From: Afifella aestuarii | GTDB taxonomy: Bacteria; Pseudomonadota; Alphaproteobacteria; Rhizobiales; Afifellaceae | DNA length: 64,000 nt | Assembly: GCF_004023665.1 (NCBI RefSeq) | Contig: NZ_SAUF01000005.1 | Location: 806,001-870,000 of the forward strand | Reading direction: 5' to 3' | Shown here: positions 1-7,077 of the stretch, in pieces | How positions within the stretch are numbered: position 1 is the first letter of the stretch | Layout of the letters: each line of letters opens with the position of its first letter | Made by a program: the position numbers and the translations under genes | Notes under the pieces: model-generated | The model's input: the letters and a program-made list of their open reading frames with translations, nothing else | The model's database searches: none | Told to the model about the DNA's origin: nothing

Positions 1-222
1 GCGCTCTCCTGCGACACGGATGGGATCGACGGCTCCGAAGACAATGCCGGCGCGCTTTGTGCACCCGACACGCTCGCACGTGCCAAAGACCTCGGTCTCG
101 ACGCGCACGACTCTCTGGCGCGCAACGATGCCTACAGTTTCTTCGAAGCTCTCGGCGATCTCGTCATCAGCGGTCCGACGCTGACGAACGTCAATGACTT
201 TCGCGCGATCCTGGCTCTTTGA
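1..222 (+). CDS. Glycerate 2-kinase / MOFRL family, C-terminal part (5' truncated by window)
   Basis: The frame is open from the first base to the TGA at 220-222 and encodes the last 73 residues. The segment carries the MOFRL-domain signature: a TDGIDG motif near the beginning, an AGA run, and the closing GPTxTNVNDFR motif followed by a short hydrophobic tail. Family members (TtuD/GckA type) phosphorylate glycerate, or were once annotated as hydroxypyruvate reductases, in cytoplasmic glycerate and glyoxylate metabolism. The ATP-binding N-terminal part lies outside the window, so which product is made (2- or 3-phosphoglycerate) cannot be judged. The end of the protein looks normal, with no truncation. 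Confidence 0.88.
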   Translation, partial: ALSCDTDGIDGSEDNAGALCAPDTLARAKDLGLDAHDSLARNDAYSFFEALGDLVISGPTLTNVNDFRAILAL

Positions 223-295
223 GGGGCGCACTAACGCGCCTCAAACAACATTCTGGATCAGGAAGTTAGAGACATTTCTCGATTCAAAAGATCAA

Positions 296-371
296 TGGCG
301 ACCCCGGCAGGATTCGAACCTGCGACCATCGGCTTAGAAGGCCGGTGCTCTATCCACTGAGCTACGGGGCC
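296..371 (-). tRNA. tRNA-Arg (anticodon TCT)
   Basis: The minus strand folds into a full cloverleaf. The acceptor stem runs from GGCCCCG to CGGGGTC (with one G-U), there is a D-arm with AGCTC/GAGC, and the T-loop is TTCGAAT. The anticodon loop CTTCTAA gives TCT, for Arg AGA/AGG codons. CCA is encoded at 296-298. The outermost anticodon-stem pair (27-43) reads as a C-A mismatch, which relatives usually have as a Watson-Crick pair. The rest of the fold is regular, so I regard it as functional. Confidence 0.93.
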
Positions 372-390
372 GGAAGGCGCAAAGGCGCGC

Positions 391-696
391 CTAATGGGTC
401 CACGGCACCTGCCGATTGAACTTGAAATTGTCGGAGTAAGAAATCGTCGCCCGCTTCTTTTCCTTCGGCTCATAGACGCGATAGGCGATCTTGTTGCGCT
501 GCGCGTAGGCCACGGCCTCCTCCTTCGAGGGGAAGCGCAGACGCACCTGCGAGCGCATATCGCTTGAAGCCGTATAGCCCATCAAGGGCTCGATCGAGCG
601 CGGTGTTTCCGGCTCGAATTCCAATACCCATTCATGCGTCTTGGCCTGGCCCGAGCTCATCGCCGTGCGAGCCGGTTTGTAGATGCGCGCCTGCAT
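391..696 (-). CDS. Complex I accessory subunit, NDUFS4 (ETC_C1_NDUFA4) family
   Basis: This is a 101-residue protein beginning MQARIYKPARTAMSSG, a typical opening of bacterial NDUFS4-like subunits. It continues through WVLEFEPE and GYTASSDMRSQV, followed by an SKEEAVAYA helix and the C-terminal FKFNRQVPWTH. The subunit binds at the NADH-oxidising arm of respiratory complex I and is characteristic of alphaproteobacteria and mitochondria. The frame is open further upstream, but the extra residues are low-complexity and unlike the family. I therefore set the start at the ATG at 694-696, behind an AAAGGA stretch. It stands alone between tRNA-Arg and the divergent gamma-glutamyltransferase gene. 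Confidence 0.93.
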   Translation of the reverse strand: MQARIYKPARTAMSSGQAKTHEWVLEFEPETPRSIEPLMGYTASSDMRSQVRLRFPSKEEAVAYAQRNKIAYRVYEPKEKKRATISYSDNFKFNRQVPWTH

Positions 697-1057
697 ACGT
701 CTCTGCCGTCCTTTGCCTTGCCGAAACCTTTCGCAGCGATTCCAGCCTTGCTTCAACAGAAGACTAGCAGGAATGCCGACAAATTCCATGCCATCGCGGC
801 CGGCTCGGCTGTCGTCTCTATAGGATCTGGTCGGGGCCACGGAAAGTCCCATCGGCGAGCAAACGCTCTCTGCGCACGCGGAATTTCGTCTCCGCCATCT
901 CAGACATCGACAGGGAAGCGAGGATCGCATGGGCTGGCTTGCAGAGGCGTGACCTCTGGGGGAAGCTGCCGAGATTGCCTGTCCAGCAAGCGCCAGCCGC
1001 TTCCCGCCGCGGAGAACGACCATCTCGGCCCTTTCCTACGACAATCCCTATGTCAGC
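697..1057. other. Intergenic region between NDUFS4 gene and gamma-glutamyltransferase gene
   Basis: About 360 bp lie between divergent genes and must hold the promoters of both. Reading frames here are remnants of open frames without codon bias or recognisable protein families. A GGAG sequence at 1011-1014 precedes an in-frame stretch that looks like the true N-terminus of the downstream protein (residues ALSYDNPY), so the last part of this region, from about 1022, may be coding. No terminator or operator palindrome was recognised. Confidence 0.5.
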
Positions 1058-2614
1058 GTGCGCACCCCGATCATGGCACGCAACATGGTCTCCACCTCGC
1101 AGCCGCTGGCGGCGCAAGCGGGCCTCCGCATGCTGCTTGCCGGCGGAAACGCGATCGATGCAGCACTTGCGGCGGCAATCACTTTGACGGTGGTCGAACC
1201 GACCGGCAACGGGCTCGGCTCCGACGCTTTTGCCATCGTCTGGGACGGGAACGAGCTCCACGGCCTCAACGCCTCCGGGCGTTCACCACGCGCCTGGTCG
1301 CCCGAGCGCTTCCGCGGTCTTTCCGAAATGCCGCAGCAGGGTTGGGAGAGCGTCACCGTCCCGGGGGCCGTCTCGGGCTGGGTCGCTCTGTCGGAGCGCT
1401 TCGGCGCCCTGCCCTTCGCAACCTTGTTCGAGCCCGCGATCGCCTATGCCGAAGAAGGGTTTGCGGTTTCGCCTTCGATTGCGCTGCTATGGTCGCGAGG
1501 CGCCGACAAATTGCGGCACGAACCCGGCTTCGCGCCCCACTTTCTCATCGAAGGCCGCGTTCCCCGGCCCGGCGAGACCTTTCGCAATCCGCACCTCGCC
1601 GGATCCCTCGAAAAAATCGCCGGTAGCCGCGGCGAGGATTTCTATCGCGGCGAGCTCGCCCGCAAAATCGCGGATTTCGCCCAGCAACATGATGCTGTTC
1701 TCGACGAAGAGGATCTCGCGGCCCATGCCTGCGATTGGTGCGGAACGATCAGCCAGCCGTTCCACGGCACCGAACTCCATGAGATCCCTCCAAACGGGCA
1801 AGGCATCGCGGCGCTGATCGCGCTCGGCATTCTGGACAGGCTCGAGCTTGAAAGCCTCGACCCCGACGGCGCCGAGGCCCTTCATCTTGAAATCGAGGCG
1901 ATGAAGCTGGCGCTCGCCGACGCGCATCGTTTCGTCGCCGACCCGGCCAACATGGAGATCTCACCCGACACTCTTCTCGACGACGATTACCTTGCTTCAC
2001 GCGCCGCGCTGGTCAATCACGACCGGGCATCCGACGCGACCGCCGGCGCACCGAGGCGGGGCGGAACGGTCTATGTTTCGGCCGCAGATGCCGCCGGACG
2101 CATGGTTTCCTTCATTCAGTCAAATTATGCGGGCTTCGGGTCCGGCGTGGTGGTGCCCGAAACCGGCATCCACCTGCAGAATCGGGGCTCCGGTTTCGTG
2201 CTCGCGCCAGGCCACCCAAACGAGGTCGCAGGCGGCAAGCTCCCCTTCCACACGATCATTCCGGGCTTTCTCATGGGTGACGGCACGCCCCTCATGAGCT
2301 TCGGCGTCATGGGCGGCGCGATGCAGGCGCAGGGTCACGTGCAGATGGTCCTGCGCACGCAGCTTTGGCGGCAGAACCCGCAAGCGGCGAGTGACGCGCC
2401 GCGCTGGCGCTTTATCGCCGGGCGCCGGGTTGCCCTCGAAACGGGCATCTCCACCGAGGTCGCAGCAGAGTTGGAACGGATGGGCCATCAGATCGAGCGG
2501 GTCGCACCGGACACGGATTTCAGCTTCGGCGGCGCGCAGCTCATTCATCGGCTCGCCGACGGCTATATTGCCGGCAGCGACCACCGCAAGGACGGTCAGG
2601 CGGTGGGCTACTAA
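1058..2614 (+). CDS. Gamma-glutamyltransferase family protein (Ntn hydrolase)
   Basis: The 518-residue product has the whole gamma-glutamyltranspeptidase-like fold. The N-terminal part has SQPLAAQAGLRMLLAGGNAIDAA, and the GGTVYVSAAD junction offers a candidate autoprocessing Thr337. The small-subunit core follows with VSFIQSNYAGFGSG and FGVMGGAMQAQGHVQ. These enzymes cleave gamma-glutamyl amides such as glutathione, or act as acylases. No signal peptide is seen, suggesting a cytoplasmic member. The listed start is a GTG without a Shine-Dalgarno; conserved-looking residues (ALSYDNPYVSVRTP) extend upstream to about 1022, where GGAG is followed at normal spacing by ATC rather than ATG. The last 51 coding bases are repeated downstream at 3243-3293. 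Confidence 0.85.
   Translation: MRTPIMARNMVSTSQPLAAQAGLRMLLAGGNAIDAALAAAITLTVVEPTGNGLGSDAFAIVWDGNELHGLNASGRSPRAWSPERFRGLSEMPQQGWESVTVPGAVSGWVALSERFGALPFATLFEPAIAYAEEGFAVSPSIALLWSRGADKLRHEPGFAPHFLIEGRVPRPGETFRNPHLAGSLEKIAGSRGEDFYRGELARKIADFAQQHDAVLDEEDLAAHACDWCGTISQPFHGTELHEIPPNGQGIAALIALGILDRLELESLDPDGAEALHLEIEAMKLALADAHRFVADPANMEISPDTLLDDDYLASRAALVNHDRASDATAGAPRRGGTVYVSAADAAGRMVSFIQSNYAGFGSGVVVPETGIHLQNRGSGFVLAPGHPNEVAGGKLPFHTIIPGFLMGDGTPLMSFGVMGGAMQAQGHVQMVLRTQLWRQNPQAASDAPRWRFIAGRRVALETGISTEVAAELERMGHQIERVAPDTDFSFGGAQLIHRLADGYIAGSDHRKDGQAVGY
2559..2609 (+). repeat. 51-bp direct repeat, copy 1 (inside 3' end of gamma-glutamyltransferase gene)
   Basis: By eye these 51 bases are identical to 3243-3293. 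Copy 1 encodes the last residues of the gamma-glutamyltransferase (GYIAGSDHRKDGQAVG) and contains an inverted repeat, CCACCGC ... GCGGTGG, at 2581-2587 and 2600-2606. Identity stops one codon before the stop codon: tactaa here, ttttag in the other copy. The arrangement resembles duplication of a gene's 3' end by an inserted segment. Confidence 0.9.
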
Positions 2615-2965
2615 CGGCAAGGCGAGTGGGCCACCGCAGCGACCATTCGATACTCAATCCAGGCTCACAGTCTCCATAGCCCCGACAATTTTTACTGCAT
2701 CTTCCATCCGCTTACATTACTAACTCCAGTCTGCTGATATACCTTATCTTTCACCCGAAGACCACGTGAGACACGTTTGTTCGGGATAATAATTCGCTAC
2801 TCATACAATCGGGAAGACTCGTTAAGTCCCTGACATAACCTGTCCTCCAACACCCATTCGCCCTCTCCTGAACACTCTTCCTACACGCACAAATATATGA
2901 TATTTTAAAATCGAGCAGATTAAATCATGAAATCTGCTTTCTAGATATGATGGGGGATAATTTAG
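2615..2965. other. AT-richer intergenic region with hairpin before the small ORF
   Basis: This stretch is visibly poorer in G+C than the genes around it and has no long coding frame. Positions 2890-2960 are especially A/T rich (runs such as AAATATATGATATTTTAAAAT) and probably hold the promoter of the 71-codon ORF. A perfect inverted repeat, AGCAGATT at 2914-2921 and AATCTGCT at 2931-2938, is followed by TTTC; it could be a weak terminator or a regulatory hairpin. The composition shift, together with the flanking 51-bp repeats, suggests inserted DNA. Confidence 0.55.
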
Positions 2966-3181
2966 ATGAGTGATCCCGCAGAGATCTTCACAAAGACACT
3001 TTCCGAAGGTAAGGCGGCAGGTGCGCGGGTAGTAAGCGAGGCAGCAGCCCGTGGAGAGGTGCTAACCACCCGCCAAGCCGTTCTGCGAGGTGCCGGAGCA
3101 GGCGCGCGGATTGGCGCCAAGAGGGGAGCGCAGTTCTTTCTGACAACCATGCTGAAAATATTGATGCGTGGAATACGTTAG
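2966..3181 (+). CDS. Small hypothetical protein (71 aa) between direct repeats
   Basis: The ATG at 2966 follows a purine-rich GGGGGAT about 8 bases upstream, a good ribosome binding site. The 71-residue product is alanine- and glycine-rich: an acidic N-terminus (MSDPAEIFTK), a helical middle (AAGARVVSEAAARGE), then a basic glycine-rich section (RGAGAGARIGAKRG) and a hydrophobic-basic end (FFLTTMLKILMRGIR) that could touch a membrane. I recognise no family. It is the only credible gene inside the AT-rich segment bounded by the 51-bp repeats and may have arrived with it. Copy 2 of the repeat, a hairpin plus TTTT, could terminate its transcript. Confidence 0.45.
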   Translation: MSDPAEIFTKTLSEGKAAGARVVSEAAARGEVLTTRQAVLRGAGAGARIGAKRGAQFFLTTMLKILMRGIR

Positions 3182-3242
3182 GGATTGCCGAAGCGAAAAC
3201 GCGACATCGGCGGGAACTGCCTCGCCAGAAGCTATCTGCCCA

Positions 3243-3293
3243 ACGGCTATATTGCCGGCAGCGACCACCGCAAGGACGGTCAGGCGGTGGGCT
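3243..3293 (+). repeat. 51-bp direct repeat, copy 2 (duplicated gamma-glutamyltransferase 3' end)
   Basis: This copy is identical by eye to 2559-2609 but detached from its gene; the upstream codons of gamma-glutamyltransferase are missing. It contains the inverted repeat CCACCGC (3265-3271) / GCGGTGG (3284-3290) followed directly by GCTTTTAG, which looks like a Rho-independent terminator for the small ORF. The copies lie 684 bp apart and bracket the AT-rich segment. Either an integration event duplicated the target 3' end, or this is the remnant of a second paralogue. Confidence 0.9.
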
Positions 3294-3356
3294 TTTAGGC
3301 ATGCGCCGCAACCATCGCCTTGGGGCGGAGGCTGCGGCGTCGTCAAATCTCCCGGG

Positions 3357-3788
3357 TCAGCCGACGAGGCTTGCCTCGAGTGTCACCTCGGCATTCAAGA
3401 GCTTGGAGACCGGGCAGCCTTCTTTGGCCTTGCCGGCGATCTCCTGGAATTTCGCTTCGTCGATGCCGGGCACTTTGGCTTTCAGCGTCAGGCGGCTGGA
3501 GGTGATGGTGAACCCCTCGCCCTGCTGCTCGATGGTCACGGCCGCGGAGGTGTCGAGCTCTTCCGGCGCCATCCCTTCCTGGGTCAACATCAGCGAAAGT
3601 GCCATCGAAAAGCAGGCGGCATGTGCGGCTGCGATAAGCTCCTCGGGGTTGCTGCCCTTGCCGCTCTCAAAGCGGCTCGCAAAGCCATAAGGATGCGCGT
3701 CAAGCGCTCCGGTCTCCGTTGAGATCGTGCCGCTTCCGTCCTTGATCCCGCCCTTCCAGACAGCTGATCCGTGTTTCGTGGTTGCCAT
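3357..3788 (-). CDS. OsmC family peroxiredoxin
   Basis: The 143 residues match the short OsmC subfamily in length. The two redox cysteines are Cys59 in an AHAACFSMALS helix and Cys125 in GCPVSKLL. The N-terminus (SAVWKGGIKDGSGTISTETGAL) and the PEELIAAAHA stretch are family hallmarks. OsmC proteins reduce organic hydroperoxides in the cytoplasm using a thiol reductant. The gene is monocistronic here, with the direct-repeat region beyond its 3' end. No OhrR-type regulator is next to it, so the OsmC rather than Ohr branch is likely. Confidence 0.93.
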   Translation of the reverse strand: MATTKHGSAVWKGGIKDGSGTISTETGALDAHPYGFASRFESGKGSNPEELIAAAHAACFSMALSLMLTQEGMAPEELDTSAAVTIEQQGEGFTITSSRLTLKAKVPGIDEAKFQEIAGKAKEGCPVSKLLNAEVTLEASLVG

Positions 3789-3932
3789 TGTCGATTGCTC
3801 CTTTGCCTGGGCTCCGCCGTCTTATCGAGCACTGCGAAGCCGTTTGCTTCGACACGATAGATGGGCCAGCGCGACCACTTGCAAAGGCGTGGATGGCGGC
3901 ATGGCCTGCGCGACGCCTGTCGGAGGCGATGC

Positions 3933-4682
3933 CTAGGACGCGATAGAGAGCGATTGCGGCTGTCGGAGACGATCTGAAGCGACAAGGGCGGCGAGCCCCG
4001 GATATCGATCGACATCGCCCTCGATCGCCTCGATCTCGAAGCGCGCGAAAAGCGATTCCGGCAGCCAGTCTTCGCCGCGCGCTTTCCGGATCGCCGTCGG
4101 ATGCTGCCCGTCACGATAGGCGAAGGCACGCATCGCATCCATGTTTTCCCAGATGCTGAAGGTCGCGAGCTGCAACAAGGGATGGGAGCCAAAACCGACA
4201 TGCCAGAGGCACCCCTCCGCCTCGCTGAGCGAGCGGTCGACCTCAGGCACCTGTCGCCAGAAGGACCGGACCCGCTTCGCAGCGACGCTCGCCAGGGTCA
4301 GAACCGCAAAAGGATGCCCGCCGACGTCGTGTCCCGAATAATCGAAGAGCGGCTCGCCGTCCCAGCTGCCATGGCCGCGCGCCGGACGGACGGTGAAATG
4401 AAGCTGCTCGATGCTTGGCCCCGCAACGCTGCGGTAAAGTCTGGTCTGGCGCAGCCCCGCCAAATCCTCCTGCCGCTCCGGAACGCCCATGAGACAGTAG
4501 CGCGTGAAGTCCGGGAGAATGGAAAAGCCGCTGCCACTTCCACAGCCCAGCAGGCGCAATTGACCGGAACGCTGCGTCGGGCGGTCGATCACCCCCGGAA
4601 ATCCCATGCGCAGAAAAGCGCCCCACGCTTGCCTGCGCGGGTAACGGAAGAAACTGAGAGTGACAAGTTTCGCAGGCACCAT
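3933..4682 (-). CDS. CrtA-like (spheroidene monooxygenase family) protein
   Basis: The 249-residue protein has landmarks of the spheroidene monooxygenase family: LVTLSFFRYP at the N-terminus, a GSGSGFSILPDFTRYCL block, a PVAVLTLASV-like segment (here PFAVLTLASV), RSFWRQVPEV, LLQLATFSIWENMDAMRAFAY with a following H, and a C-terminal LFARFEIEAIEG. CrtA inserts a keto group at C2 of spheroidene in purple bacteria and needs heme. No other carotenoid gene is in the window, so its substrate is open. It lies 120 bp downstream of the pseudoazurin gene on the same strand. The ATG at 4680-4682 is preferred over a TTG further upstream. Confidence 0.75.
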   Translation of the reverse strand: MVPAKLVTLSFFRYPRRQAWGAFLRMGFPGVIDRPTQRSGQLRLLGCGSGSGFSILPDFTRYCLMGVPERQEDLAGLRQTRLYRSVAGPSIEQLHFTVRPARGHGSWDGEPLFDYSGHDVGGHPFAVLTLASVAAKRVRSFWRQVPEVDRSLSEAEGCLWHVGFGSHPLLQLATFSIWENMDAMRAFAYRDGQHPTAIRKARGEDWLPESLFARFEIEAIEGDVDRYPGLAALVASDRLRQPQSLSIAS

Positions 4683-4802
4683 GGACGATCTCAGGTCGCA
4701 GCAATTGAAGAAAACGTTCAAGGATTGAGGAATGATCCCCTCGCTCAGATCAACGATGCTTTGCCGCGACAGCTTGGCGCGCAGCCGGAATCGGGGAGGC
4801 CC

Positions 4803-5231
4803 TCACTTGCGATTTTCGGTGAGGATCTCTTCCAGCCTTTGCCGCGCCCGCCTGGGCAGGCCGTCTGGAAGAACGACCGTCGCTGGATCCGCCTCTTCTC
4901 CGACGGCGATCATCATCACCATGCCCATGGCGTAGTGAGGGCTGCATTTGAGGCCATAGATGCCCGGCGTCTCAGCCACCACATCCGCCGTTTCGCCGAG
5001 AGGCGTCTTGATTTCCTCCGCACCTTCGGGCGCCAGCCCGGCGATGGTCCGGGCGTTATGACCCGGTGTCGTCGCAAGGAAACGGATCGTATCGCCCGGC
5101 GCCACGCGCAGGAAATCCGGCTCATAAATCATCGCGCCCTTCTCTCCCCGGCTCAGCATCTTCACCTCGAAGGTCTCGGCATGCGCGAAGCCGCTCACAA
5201 GCACTAGCGCCAGAACCAGAACCCCCTTCAT
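4803..5231 (-). CDS. Pseudoazurin (periplasmic type I blue copper protein)
   Basis: The 142-residue precursor starts with a signal peptide (MKGVLVLALVLVSGFAHA, cut near residue 18). The type I copper ligands are in place: His58 (TTPGHNART), then Cys96-x2-His99-x4-Met104 in GLKCSPHYAMGM, the exact pseudoazurin spacing. Pseudoazurins carry single electrons in the periplasm, classically to nitrite or nitrous oxide reductase. The gene begins 2 nt after the btuD stop, behind TAGGAGTTTGATC, so it should be co-transcribed with the riboswitch-controlled cobalamin importer. No denitrification gene is nearby. Confidence 0.9.
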   Translation of the reverse strand: MKGVLVLALVLVSGFAHAETFEVKMLSRGEKGAMIYEPDFLRVAPGDTIRFLATTPGHNARTIAGLAPEGAEEIKTPLGETADVVAETPGIYGLKCSPHYAMGMVMMIAVGEEADPATVVLPDGLPRRARQRLEEILTENRK

Positions 5232-5233
5232 GA

Positions 5234-6019
5234 TCAAACTCCTACAGGGTTATTTTCTTGTGATAGCGCAAAGCGCAGGATGGACTCGCCGTTCGCCGGG
5301 TCGCCGATTGAGCGCGAGCAGACGTCGAAAACCCGTTCGATCCGAGTGGCGGTCAGGATGTCTTTGGGGGTGCCCACTGCCTCCAGCTGCCCTTTCGCCA
5401 TCAACCCCAGCCGGTCGCACACCATCGCCTGATTAAGATCGTGCAGAGCCACGACCACCGTGATCGGCAGGCGCCGGACAAGCGCGAGAATCGAAAGCTG
5501 GTGGTGGATATCGAGATGGTTCGTGGGTTCATCCAGGATCAGGATGTCGGCCTTTTGGGCCAGAGCGCGGGCAATATGGGCGCGCTGGCGTTCGCCGCCT
5601 GAAAGCGTCTGCCATCGACGCTCGGCGAGATGCGCAATGCCGGTTTCGGCGAGCGCCGTCTCCACGATTTCATCGTCGTCCGCGCTGAAGGGAGTAAGAG
5701 GTCCCAGCCATGGCGTGCGCCCGAGCTCGACCGTCTCGCGGACGGTAAGCCGGTCGGAGGTATCGAGTTGTTGGGCGACGATAGCGATCCGCCGCGCGAC
5801 CTCGCACCGCGTGATTTTTTGAATATCGACATCACCGACCATCACCTGGCCGCGGGATGGTTTCCGCAATCCCGAGAGCAGCAACAACAATGTCGACTTG
5901 CCGGAGCCGTTCGGTCCGACAAGACCGAAAAGCTCGCCAGGCTCGATCGTCAGATCGATGTCCGACACGATCGGAGTGCGGCCGGCGGACCAGCCGAGAG
6001 CATGCGCCGTCAGCGTCAT
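5234..6019 (-). CDS. btuD: Cobalamin ABC transporter ATP-binding protein (BtuD-like)
   Basis: The 261-residue ATPase of the FecE/BtuD type has Walker A GPNGSGKST, Q-loop VAQQLDTSDRLTVRE, signature LSGGERQRAHIARAL, Walker B ADILILDEP and the switch histidine in VVALHDLNQA. It energises import across the inner membrane together with the preceding permease. The start is the ATG at 6017-6019, which overlaps the permease stop by 4 nt (ATGA). Sequence alone does not separate cobalamin from siderophore or heme transport; the upstream cobalamin riboswitch decides for cobalamin. Pseudoazurin follows after 2 nt. Confidence 0.88.
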   Translation of the reverse strand: MTLTAHALGWSAGRTPIVSDIDLTIEPGELFGLVGPNGSGKSTLLLLLSGLRKPSRGQVMVGDVDIQKITRCEVARRIAIVAQQLDTSDRLTVRETVELGRTPWLGPLTPFSADDDEIVETALAETGIAHLAERRWQTLSGGERQRAHIARALAQKADILILDEPTNHLDIHHQLSILALVRRLPITVVVALHDLNQAMVCDRLGLMAKGQLEAVGTPKDILTATRIERVFDVCSRSIGDPANGESILRFALSQENNPVGV

Positions 6020-7065
6020 CGCGCCCCTCCGCGACCGCGCACCAGGATCAGCGCGAAGGCCGGCGCACCGACGAGCGCCGTCACGACACCGATCGGCAGA
6101 ACCTGGCCCGGAATGATGATTCGCGACACGATGTCGGCGAAGATGAGAAAAACGGCGCCGGTGATCGCCGTCATCGGGATGAGCCGACCATGGCGCGGAC
6201 CGACCAGAAGCCTTGCCGCATGCGGGACAACCAGTCCGACGAAGCCGATTGCACCCACGATGCTGACCATAACGGCCGTCACCAGAGCGGCCGCCCCGAT
6301 CAGGATCGCCTGCGTCTTCAGCACGTTGATGCCCAGAGAGGCAGCCGCATCCGATCCGAAGGCGAACGCGTCGAGCGCCCGCGCATGGGCCGTGATGATG
6401 ACAAGCACCAGGATCGCGACGGGTGCGGCGAGCCATACATCAGGCCAGCGCACACCGGACAGATTGCCGAGCAGCCAGAAGATGATGCCGCGCGCCTGTT
6501 CGGCATTGGCCGAGTGCGCGATGATCAGCGAGGTCAGGGCATTGAAAAGCTGGGCCCCGGCCACGCCGGCAAGGATCACCTGACCGGTCGATGTTCCCGC
6601 AAAGCCACCGGCGGCCCGCGCCAAAGCGATGACGAGCGCAAACGCCACGAGGGCGCCGACGAAAGCGCCGGCCGAGAGCGACACGAGACCGCCGCCGATG
6701 CCGGCGATGGTAACAGCCACAGCTCCGGTCGATGCGCCGGCAGAGATCCCCAAAATGTAAGGGTCAGCGAGCACATTGCGCAGCAGGGTCTGAAGCACCA
6801 GCCCCGACACGGCCAAGCCTGCGCCACAGCAGGCCGCGACGATTGCCCGGCTGAAGCGGTAATTCCAGACGATGCCCTGGTCGATCGGATCGACAGGATA
6901 GCTTCCCCCGAACACCTTCATGGCAAGCACCTGCCCGACCGTTTCCAACGGGATGCGTGTCTCTCCGATCGCAGCCCCGAGGATCAGAGCGGCCCCCAGA
7001 ATTGCGAGTTTCGACGACAGCGATGTCAGAAAACCCGGCCAGCGGCCGGGTCGTTGAATGGCCAT
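6016..7065 (-). CDS. btuC: Cobalamin ABC transporter permease (FecCD/BtuC family)
   Basis: The 349-residue integral membrane protein has about ten hydrophobic segments. It shows the FecCD landmarks RFSRAIVAACCGAGLAVSGLVLQTLLRNVLADP (early), GISAGASTGAV, and GFVGLVVPHAARLLVGPRHGRLIP near the coupling helix. It forms the dimeric channel for substrate delivered by the binding protein. It starts 12 bp after the binding-protein stop and overlaps the ATPase start by 4 nt, so the three genes form one operon. The length is normal for the family. Confidence 0.9.
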   Translation of the reverse strand: MAIQRPGRWPGFLTSLSSKLAILGAALILGAAIGETRIPLETVGQVLAMKVFGGSYPVDPIDQGIVWNYRFSRAIVAACCGAGLAVSGLVLQTLLRNVLADPYILGISAGASTGAVAVTIAGIGGGLVSLSAGAFVGALVAFALVIALARAAGGFAGTSTGQVILAGVAGAQLFNALTSLIIAHSANAEQARGIIFWLLGNLSGVRWPDVWLAAPVAILVLVIITAHARALDAFAFGSDAAASLGINVLKTQAILIGAAALVTAVMVSIVGAIGFVGLVVPHAARLLVGPRHGRLIPMTAITGAVFLIFADIVSRIIIPGQVLPIGVVTALVGAPAFALILVRGRGGAR

Positions 7066-7077
7066 GTCCGGGCTCTG

